From Chlorobiales bacterium (GTDB taxonomy: Bacteria; Bacteroidota; Chlorobiia; Chlorobiales; Chlorobiaceae): a DNA stretch of 27,709 bases. Under the pieces are notes generated by a model that saw only the letters and a program-made list of their open reading frames with translations, made no database searches and was not told the origin of the DNA. The stretch is taken from positions 1 through 27,709 of the forward strand of contig JAKSDC010000028.1 in assembly GCA_022360275.1 (NCBI GenBank). Direction: 5' to 3'. The position numbers and the translations under genes were made by a program. Positions 21,502-27,709 of the stretch are shown one piece after another (the stretch's first letter is position 1; the number at the start of each line of letters is the position of its first letter).

Positions 21502-22401
21502 ATGGTTCCACATCATCACCACGGACCGGCAGAAAATATCAGAACAGCCTTTTTCCTTAATCTTGGATTCACAATTGTAGAGATAGTCGGCGGCTTTCTG
21601 ACCAACAGCACTGCTATTCTTGCCGATGCCGTTCACGATCTCGGTGATTCCGTTGCCTTGGGTCAAGCGTGGTATTTCGAAAGACTGTCAAGTGAAAAAG
21701 GCAATTACAGATATACCTACGGTTACCGGCGTTTTTCATTGTTCGGAGCGATCATCAGCACCGCCATCCTGCTCGGCAGTTCTCTGTATATTATCCTTGA
21801 GTCTCTGCCGAGAATAGTTTCTCCGGAAAAACCGGATGCGCAAGGCATGGCTCTCCTTGCAGTATTCGGTATAGCCGTCAACGGCTTTGCAATGCTCCGT
21901 CTCGCAAAAAACGAAGGAATGAACGCGAGGATTGTAGCTCTCCACCTCCTTGAAGATGTACTTGGCTGGGTCGCCGTACTTGTCGTTGCGATTGTGCTTT
22001 TGTTCAGCGATCTTGCAATACTCGATCCTCTGCTTGCCCTTGGCATTACTATCTATATTCTCACGGGAGTAATCAGAAATCTCAGGAAAATGGTACCTGT
22101 AATCCTGCAGGCTGCACCTGAGAACATCGATATTTCCGCTCTCGTCAAAGAGATCAAAGAGATAGATCATGTCAAGACAGCTCATCACGCACATTTGTGG
22201 TCACTGGATGGGCAGCACACTGTTTTCTCCGTGCATCTTGAAGTTGACAAGAACTTTTCCCCGGAAGAATACATCCGGGTAAAAGGGCTGATGCACGATC
22301 TTGTAAAAAAATACGGCATCTATCACTCAACCGTGGAAATCGAGCTTCCGGAAGAAACCTGCAGAAACATCGATAACGGAGAGTGCAATTATTTCTCCTG
22401 A
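21502..22401 (+). CDS. Cation diffusion facilitator (Zn-type heavy metal efflux)
   Basis: An inner-membrane divalent-metal/proton antiporter that exports metal ions. The 299-residue protein begins with a His-rich tag (MVPHHHHG). It then has about six transmembrane helices with the transport-site pairs His45-x3-Asp49 (in ADAVHDLGDS) and His148-x3-Asp152 (in ALHLLEDVLGW), the 2-His/2-Asp set of Zn/Cd-type CDFs (CzcD/ZnT). A cytoplasmic C-terminal domain follows (about 210-290, HHAHLWSLDGQHTVFSVHLEV). AGGCGG precedes the ATG. Its last 13 bases overlap the end of recD2 on the other strand. Zinc is the best guess for the substrate. Confidence 0.93.
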   Translation: MVPHHHHGPAENIRTAFFLNLGFTIVEIVGGFLTNSTAILADAVHDLGDSVALGQAWYFERLSSEKGNYRYTYGYRRFSLFGAIISTAILLGSSLYIILESLPRIVSPEKPDAQGMALLAVFGIAVNGFAMLRLAKNEGMNARIVALHLLEDVLGWVAVLVVAIVLLFSDLAILDPLLALGITIYILTGVIRNLRKMVPVILQAAPENIDISALVKEIKEIDHVKTAHHAHLWSLDGQHTVFSVHLEVDKNFSPEEYIRVKGLMHDLVKKYGIYHSTVEIELPEETCRNIDNGECNYFS

Positions 22402-24587
22402 CGAATCTTCTCGGCAAGATTGGTCAGCCTTCTTTCAACCTTAGTGTTTTCGACGGCAGTAGCAAGCGCTTTGGTTTGCCCGATAATCATGACAAGCTTT
22501 TTCCCTCGCGTAACTGCGGTGTAGAGAAGGTTGCGCTGAAGAAGCATGTAATGCTGCATCGCCAGAGGAATCACCACCGCGGTATACTCCGATCCCTGAC
22601 TTTTGTGGATGCTGGTTGCGTAAGCAAGCGCCAGCTCGTCCAGTTCCCCGAACTCATACTCAACACGCCGCCTGTCGAAATCAACCGTCACGATAGCTTC
22701 TTCCCGGTCGACAGCGCTGATAACACCGATATCTCCGTTAAACACCTCTTTATCGTAGTTATTGACCCGCTGTATCACCTTGTCACCTTCAGAGTAATCG
22801 GTTCCGAAACGCGAAACCCCGTCTCCGCTGTTCGGGTTCAACTCCTTCTGCAACGCAACGTTCAGAGCATTCGTACCCAGTCCTCCACGGTTCATGGGCG
22901 TCAGCACCTGGATATCCCTCAGCGGATCAAAGCCGAACCTAAGAGGAATCCGTTTCAGGACAACTTCCAGCAACTTCGTGCGAATATCCTCCTGCTCTCC
23001 TGACGGCACGAAATAGAAATCGTCAAGCTCGTTACTTTCCTGATTAAGCGGCATTTCACCCCGGTTGATTCTGTGGGCGTTGATGATAATTCCCGACTCG
23101 GAGGCTTGACGGAAAATCTCGGTCAACCTGACGACAGGAACGACCCCTGAGGCTATAATATCGCAAAGAACGGCCCCGGGCCCTACCGAAGGGAGCTGGT
23201 CCGCATCACCGACCAGTATCACTGATGCGTTGTCCGGTATGGCAGCAAGAAGCTTGCCCATGAGTATGACATCGATCATTGAACACTCATCGACAACAAC
23301 GAGGTCGGCATTCAAGGGGTTACTCTTGTTATGCTTGAAATCAAAAGCGTGAGGATCGAATTCCAGCAGCCGGTGGATGGTTTTCGCCCCGAAACCGGTC
23401 GATTCAGAAAGCCTTTTTGCAGCTCTCCCTGTAGGAGCGCATAGCGCAACCTTTTGTTTCCATGATCGGACAACTTTCAGAATTGCGTTTACCAGAGTGG
23501 TTTTGCCCACACCGGGACCGCCGGTAATGACAAGAAATTTGCTGCAAAGCGCAAGCCTCAGCGCCTCTTTCTGGGATGCCGAAAGCGCAAGACCCGTGAG
23601 CTTTTCAGACATTGCTATGGCGTTCAGAGCGTCGATGTTCTCCCATGGAAGCTTACCTGCCATCAGTCGTCGGACAGACCATGCCACCCCGCTCTCTGCC
23701 CTGTAAAGTTCGGCAAGATAAATGCTCGGCGTACCGTTTATGTCATCCTGAACAAGTCCGCCGTTTACGATTTCTTCCTTTATCGCTGATTCAACGATCT
23801 CCTCGGAAATCCCGAGAAGCTCCACCGAGTCCGCGATCAGCCGCTCTTTTGCCGCGGCACAATGACCTTCACCGGAAATTTGCTGTAAGACATAACGGAC
23901 TCCTGCACGAGCACGCAACGGGGAATCGGAAGATGTTCCCAGACTTGCAGCTATGGTATCGGCGGTTCTGAATCCTATGCCTTGTATGTCCAGTACCAGC
24001 CTGTAAGGGTTTCCACTGACTGTTGTAATCGCGCTGTCGCCATAGGTTTTGTATATTCGCACTGCTCTTGCCGTTCCTACCCCGTGGGACTGCAGAAAAA
24101 CCATGATGTCTCTCACCACTTTTTGCTCCTGCCACGCTTCGACAACCGTTTCCATACGTTTCTTTCCAATCCCGGGCAATGCAAGCAATCGCTCCGGCTC
24201 ATTTTCGATCACCGTAAAAACCTTCTCTCCGAAAGCTGTAACAAGCACCTTGGCAAAATGCTGCCCAACACCCTTAACCATCCCGGACGCAAGGTACCTC
24301 TCAATCCCCTCGATCGTTGCAGGCGGAACAACCGAAAGCTCTCCGGCTTTGAACTGTAAACCGTATGTCTTGTCGTTGTTCCATTCACCGACACATTCAA
24401 CGAATTCTCCGGGAGAAACAGCTGCCAGGTACCCTGTTACCGTTACCGGTTCATGACTGTCTTTTACCCGGACCCGCAGCACGGTAAACCCCGACTCTTC
24501 ACTGTGAAAGACTATTCGCTCTACAGTACCGGAAAGACCCTCTATCTTTGGATCCGCCGACAGAGATTTCAGCACATTGGTCATCAT
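22389..24587 (-). CDS. recD2: RecD2-type ATP-dependent DNA helicase
   Basis: A 5'-3' superfamily 1 helicase that works without RecBC. The 732-residue protein has an OB-like N-terminal domain (1-90), tandem helix-hairpin-helix segments (ERLLALPGIGKKRMETVVEA; ILQGIGFRTAD-like region near 200) and the motor: Walker A VITGGPGVGKTTLV (353-366, Lys362), CAPTGRAAKRLSE, Walker B VVVDECSMID, GDADQLPSVGPG, and the C-terminal YATSIHKSQGSEY and LLYTAVTRGKK motifs. The long N-terminal region separates RecD2 from RecD of RecBCD. Its 3' end overlaps the convergent CDF gene by 13 bases. Confidence 0.94.
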   Translation of the reverse strand: MMTNVLKSLSADPKIEGLSGTVERIVFHSEESGFTVLRVRVKDSHEPVTVTGYLAAVSPGEFVECVGEWNNDKTYGLQFKAGELSVVPPATIEGIERYLASGMVKGVGQHFAKVLVTAFGEKVFTVIENEPERLLALPGIGKKRMETVVEAWQEQKVVRDIMVFLQSHGVGTARAVRIYKTYGDSAITTVSGNPYRLVLDIQGIGFRTADTIAASLGTSSDSPLRARAGVRYVLQQISGEGHCAAAKERLIADSVELLGISEEIVESAIKEEIVNGGLVQDDINGTPSIYLAELYRAESGVAWSVRRLMAGKLPWENIDALNAIAMSEKLTGLALSASQKEALRLALCSKFLVITGGPGVGKTTLVNAILKVVRSWKQKVALCAPTGRAAKRLSESTGFGAKTIHRLLEFDPHAFDFKHNKSNPLNADLVVVDECSMIDVILMGKLLAAIPDNASVILVGDADQLPSVGPGAVLCDIIASGVVPVVRLTEIFRQASESGIIINAHRINRGEMPLNQESNELDDFYFVPSGEQEDIRTKLLEVVLKRIPLRFGFDPLRDIQVLTPMNRGGLGTNALNVALQKELNPNSGDGVSRFGTDYSEGDKVIQRVNNYDKEVFNGDIGVISAVDREEAIVTVDFDRRRVEYEFGELDELALAYATSIHKSQGSEYTAVVIPLAMQHYMLLQRNLLYTAVTRGKKLVMIIGQTKALATAVENTKVERRLTNLAEKIRQEK

Positions 24588-24661
24588 TCGCCCTACACTT
24601 TCTGCAAAAAAGCCTCAAGCTGTTCCAGTGTATTTTTTTTCCGCCCCGGTTTTTTCCAGCT

Positions 24662-25564
24662 TTACCACTTGATCCCGGTCATTTTTTCAGAATTTTCCCA
24701 TAACCTGCGGGCAAGCGCCATATCACGTGAGCGTTTGCTTGAGCGTACCTTTACCGGATATCCCCGCATCTCACCCATGCCGTCAGGCCCGAAATACTCT
24801 CCCCCGTGAACATCAGGAGCAGTTGCGGCATAAAGCATCGGCAAGGCGCCCATACCCGGAGACTGGGCAAAAAAATTGTTCAGCAGGAACAGCCAGCTCT
24901 GATGACGCTGAAGCTCGGTTGCCGCCCAGCCGGGATGGGCAGCTACAGCAAGCGCGTTTGCCCCCTCCTCGTCAAGGCGCCGCTGTAGTTCTTTGGTAAA
25001 ATAGAGATTTGCAAGCTTACTGTCTCCATATGCCTGCCATTTGTTATACCTTCGTTTCTCCCAGTTCAGGTCATCAAAATCGAGCACCCCGAAGGCATGA
25101 GCCCCGCTGCTTACCGTTACCACCCTGCTGCCTGGAACCCTTTTCAGCATATCTATCAAAAGAACGGTCAACGCAAAGTGGCCGAGGTGGTTCGTACCGA
25201 ATTGCAGCTCGAAGCCGTCCGCCGTTTTTCCATACGGAGGCGCCATGACACCTGCGTTATTGATCAAAAGATCAAGACGGGAATACCGTTTTTTAAAACT
25301 TTCCACAAACCTTCTGACCGAGGCAAGATCTGCAAGGTCGAGCTGCATAACCTCAACGGCAGCCCCGGGGTGTCTCGTTCTCATCTTTTCAGACGCCCCG
25401 TCCCCTTTTTTCTTATTGCGGACGGCCATAATCACACGTGCCCCTTTTTCAGCAAGTGTAGATGCAATTTCAAAGCCAAGCCCGCTGCTGGCACCGGTCA
25501 CTACCGCCACCTTCCCGCCCTGATCGAGCATCAGCCCGCTATCCCATTCGCGTTTTTCACCCAT
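24662..25564 (-). CDS. Short-chain dehydrogenase/reductase (retinol-dehydrogenase-like)
   Basis: An NAD(P)-dependent oxidoreductase of unknown substrate. It has the nucleotide-binding TGASSGLG (23-30), Asp-containing LDLADLASV, the NNAG motif (102-105) and the catalytic Ser in VTVSSGAHA. The YxxxK pair is Tyr179/Lys183 in WQAYGDSKLANLYF. At 300 residues, with LDFDDLNWEKRRY before the active site, it belongs to the RDH/WW-domain oxidoreductase/protochlorophyllide-reductase-like branch. The GARVIMAVRNKKK segment after the first helix suggests NADP(H). AAGGA lies about 11 bases before the ATG. A pigment or lipid role is possible in a phototroph, but nothing nearby proves it. Confidence 0.9.
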   Translation of the reverse strand: MGEKREWDSGLMLDQGGKVAVVTGASSGLGFEIASTLAEKGARVIMAVRNKKKGDGASEKMRTRHPGAAVEVMQLDLADLASVRRFVESFKKRYSRLDLLINNAGVMAPPYGKTADGFELQFGTNHLGHFALTVLLIDMLKRVPGSRVVTVSSGAHAFGVLDFDDLNWEKRRYNKWQAYGDSKLANLYFTKELQRRLDEEGANALAVAAHPGWAATELQRHQSWLFLLNNFFAQSPGMGALPMLYAATAPDVHGGEYFGPDGMGEMRGYPVKVRSSKRSRDMALARRLWENSEKMTGIKW

Positions 25565-25639
25565 CTCATCGTGATCCTTTCATCAGGGCACATCTACCTC
25601 AACGAAGCAACCATGGTGCACAACACATAGAGGTTCGCG

Positions 25640-25951
25640 TCAGTCACCCTTTTCCTTGATCTCCAGTATTCTGGTTGTATTCTCGGCAATGCGGAATGCT
25701 GCGACCAAAGCTTCAAGCACAAGACGCGCAAACAGCACCATCAGAATAAAAAACACGGGTGAAAGCAGCACCTTCACCAGCCCTTCCAGAAATGAGTATT
25801 GCATGTTAGAAAACCCCGTGATTACCATGCCCAGAGCCGATATACCAGCCAGGACGATTGCGATAATGTAGAGGTACTTTACAATCTGGAGTGAGACAAA
25901 CTCCTTGAACGAAAAATCTAACAGCTTGCCGAAAAAACTGCCTGCATCCAT
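25640..25951 (-). CDS. DUF4282 small membrane protein
   Basis: A 103-residue protein from ATG 25951, preceded by a near-perfect AAGGAGGT five bases upstream. It starts MDAGSFFGKLLDFSFKEFVS, followed by two strong hydrophobic helices (about 24-45, IVKYLYIIAIVLAGISALGMVI-like, and about 60-85, VLLSPVFFILMVLFARLVLEA), ending in a short charged tail (EIKEKGD). The pattern of an N-terminal amphipathic helix, two TM helices and a conserved ARLVLE matches DUF4282, whose function is unknown. It lies 75 bases upstream of the dehydrogenase on the same strand and may be co-transcribed with it. Confidence 0.8.
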   Translation of the reverse strand: MDAGSFFGKLLDFSFKEFVSLQIVKYLYIIAIVLAGISALGMVITGFSNMQYSFLEGLVKVLLSPVFFILMVLFARLVLEALVAAFRIAENTTRILEIKEKGD

Positions 25952-25957
25952 AACCAA

Positions 25958-26365
25958 CCTCCTTTTTAAGGGTTATTGTAGGGGACCTGCACCGCAGTAA
26001 CTCAACTCCTTAATAACTACTCTCCGTTCATTTCCTTTATCTGTTTCTTGATCGCACACACCATGTCACTGATAATATACAGCTTATTTTCTCATGCAAA
26101 ACCATTCGAAAAGAGAACGTTTTTGCGTAACTACATGTTAAGCATAAGCAGCCATGCAGGCAACGATTTTAACCTTACAACAAACAAAAATAATGCGGGT
26201 ATCCGGCTACCATTATGGGCACCTCTGTTTATTGTCATGAGCGGTTCGAGTGCAAGGCGAACGGGGCGCAGACTTCCCTCCTATCCGCCCAACGAGGGAA
26301 TCAGGTTGCGGAACAAATTTATAGCGGTTTCCGTAATTAATCATTAACCTCACGCTCACAGCACT
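25958..26365. other. Intergenic region without a supported gene
   Basis: These 408 bases separate the divergent DUF4282 and GNAT-BKACE genes. A plus-strand open frame at 26048-26347 has no ribosome-binding site and no family likeness, so I do not call it. A hairpin pairs TTCCCTC (26274-26280) with GAGGGAA (26294-26300) around 13 bases. The GC-rich part at 26235-26310 differs in composition from the AT-rich flanks and could be a dispersed repeat or gene remnant. Confidence 0.5.
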
Positions 26366-27709
26366 ATGCAATATCAGATTGAAAAAGCCTCCCAGGAGGA
26401 CCGTGTGGCGATCCTCAAAGTCATGGAGCCATGGAATATGCACCATGTTCCTTCTGAAGAAATGGATGAGCTTGATTTGTCATGTTTTTTTGTTGCACGT
26501 GTATCAGGAAGAGTAGCCGGAGCATCCGGGTACAAGCTATTGTCCTCAGAAAAAGGAAAAACTACCCTTCTTGGTATCAGGCCGGAATTTTCAGGCATGG
26601 GACTCGGCAGGGCCCTCCAGGATGCAAGATTGGAGGCAATGTATGCTTTGGGAGTCAAGAGGGTCATCACAAATGCCGACAGGCCGGAAACAATAATCTG
26701 GTATAAAAAGCACTATGGTTACCGTGAGATTGGATCATTGAAAAAAGCATGCGATTTCAGTCTTCCTGATGTTGATCACTGGACCACTCTGGAGATGGAT
26801 CTTGACGCATACATGTGCTCGAAGTCCGACCGTGAGGAAAAACGAAAAACCTATATCAATCATAACGACCCTCATCCGTTATCAACTTATCAGCCATTGA
26901 TTATCAATGTGTGCCTGACGGGCATGATTCCCACAAAATTCAGTAATCCCCATGTACCAGTACATCCGGATGAAATCATCGAGGATGCTGTCAAGGTCTT
27001 CGATGCCGGAGCAAGAATAGTTCATCTTCATGCACGAAATGACAAAGGCGAGCCCACCCCGGATGCAAAACACTATGAAAAAATTATTTCTGCCATCAGA
27101 AAGGAAAGACCGGAAATGATTTGCTGTGCCACAACATCCGGAAGAAACTGGAAGGATTTTGAGCAGCGGTCCGAGGTACTTTATTTAAAAGGTCAGGCTA
27201 AACCGGATATGGCCAGCTTGACCCTCGGCTCCCTGAATTTCCTTACAGGTCCGAGCCTCAATTCAATCGAGATGATTGAGCGCCTTGCTATGACGATGAA
27301 AGAACGGAATATCAAGCCAGAAATGGAGGTATTTGATACAGGGATGATTAACCTTGCAAAATATCTTGAACGAAACAGGCTCATTTCAGGAAAGAAGTAT
27401 TTCAATTTGCTGTTCGGCAATATCAATACGGCACCGGCAACGATTACAAGTCTTGCCTTGATGACACAGGCACTGCCGGAAAACTCACTCTGGGCAGGAA
27501 CCGGACTCGGGCAGTTTCAGCTTCCGATGAATACAGCTGCAATTGTAGCAGGAGGTCATGTGCGTGTAGGCATAGAAGACTCGATCTATTTTGATTATCG
27601 CAAAGAAATTTTAGCAAACAATGAAATGCTTGTCAGAAGAGTTGCCCGTATCGCCGAAGAAATGCAACGGCCTCTTGCAACTGCACAGGAAACAAGGCAG
27701 TTGATCGGA
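26366..27709 (+). CDS. GNAT N-acetyltransferase fused to a BKACE (DUF849) domain, 3' end cut by window
   Basis: I translated 448 codons without a stop to the window edge. Residues 1-150 are a GNAT acetyltransferase: opening YQIEKASQEDRVAILKVM, motif A LLGIRPEFSGMGLGRALQDA (68-87), and WYKKHYGYREIG (112-123). After a polar linker (about 151-176) comes a BKACE domain: INVCLTGMIPTKFSNPHVPV (180-199), metal-binding HLHAR (His220, His222), FGNINTAPATI, and GGHVRVGIEDSIYFD near the end. BKACE enzymes cleave beta-keto acids with acetyl-CoA, giving acetoacetate and a new acyl-CoA; 3-keto-5-aminohexanoate in lysine fermentation is the classic substrate. Both halves use acetyl-CoA. The first ATG has no ribosome-binding site; an in-frame GTG at 26405 follows AGGAGG by five bases, but would remove the first GNAT strand. 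Substrate unknown. Confidence 0.9.
   Translation, partial: MQYQIEKASQEDRVAILKVMEPWNMHHVPSEEMDELDLSCFFVARVSGRVAGASGYKLLSSEKGKTTLLGIRPEFSGMGLGRALQDARLEAMYALGVKRVITNADRPETIIWYKKHYGYREIGSLKKACDFSLPDVDHWTTLEMDLDAYMCSKSDREEKRKTYINHNDPHPLSTYQPLIINVCLTGMIPTKFSNPHVPVHPDEIIEDAVKVFDAGARIVHLHARNDKGEPTPDAKHYEKIISAIRKERPEMICCATTSGRNWKDFEQRSEVLYLKGQAKPDMASLTLGSLNFLTGPSLNSIEMIERLAMTMKERNIKPEMEVFDTGMINLAKYLERNRLISGKKYFNLLFGNINTAPATITSLALMTQALPENSLWAGTGLGQFQLPMNTAAIVAGGHVRVGIEDSIYFDYRKEILANNEMLVRRVARIAEEMQRPLATAQETRQLIG

Noticed and set aside
26048..26347. Plus-strand 99-codon open frame before the GNAT-BKACE gene
   Set aside because: It has no ribosome-binding site, no recognisable motif and changing composition along its length. 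It is better treated as intergenic.

Overview
This 27.7 kb window reads as chromosomal DNA from a green sulfur bacterium (Chlorobi/Chlorobiaceae; a saline Prosthecochloris or Chlorobium-like organism is my best guess). The assignment rests on the protein families and gene style (groESL behind a CIRCE element, a Chlorobi/Bacteroidetes-like UvrA, a stand-alone trpB, LptD, a class II photolyase), not on any marker gene. I see no insertion sequence, prophage or CRISPR array.

Layout. 1-2011: groEL (cut by the window edge) and groES on the minus strand, with a perfect CIRCE operator upstream. 2138-2434: a small hypothetical gene. 2456-5293: uvrA. 5504-6948: an IscR/NsrR-like Rrf2 regulator with three Cys, divergent from an alpha/beta hydrolase, with a perfect inverted repeat between them. 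7010-9730: lptD. 9960-11162: trpB. 11163-11520: a REP-like intergenic stretch. 11521-11593 and 11653-11739: tRNA-Gly(GCC) and tRNA-Ser(CGA), each followed by a terminator. 11797-11822: a minus-strand 3' fragment of a third tRNA. 11827-15556: a divergent cqsA/cqsS pair. 15565-18829: a class I amidotransferase, class II photolyase and CPA2 antiporter in tight series with cqsS. 18887-21268: rnr. 21502-22401: a CDF transporter that overlaps recD2 tail to tail (22389-24587). 24662-25957: a short-chain dehydrogenase and a DUF4282 membrane protein. 26366 to the end: a GNAT acetyltransferase fused to a BKACE (DUF849) domain, cut by the window edge.

The most interesting locus is 11797-15556. The minus-strand gene matches Vibrio CqsA (CAI-1 synthase) along its whole length. 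The plus-strand gene matches the CqsS receptor kinase, and its first 200 residues can be laid on V. cholerae CqsS without a gap. Together they look like a complete alpha-hydroxyketone quorum-sensing synthase/receptor pair in a bacterium far from Vibrio. The sensor carries two receiver domains, no HPt domain, and a Phe at the position that sets acyl-tail selectivity in Vibrio CqsS. It heads a gene run that includes DNA photorepair and ion antiport. A tRNA 3' fragment sits directly after the cqsA stop codon, which may mark an old insertion junction.

Second in interest is the acetyltransferase-BKACE fusion at the right edge. The remaining genes are ordinary housekeeping functions.
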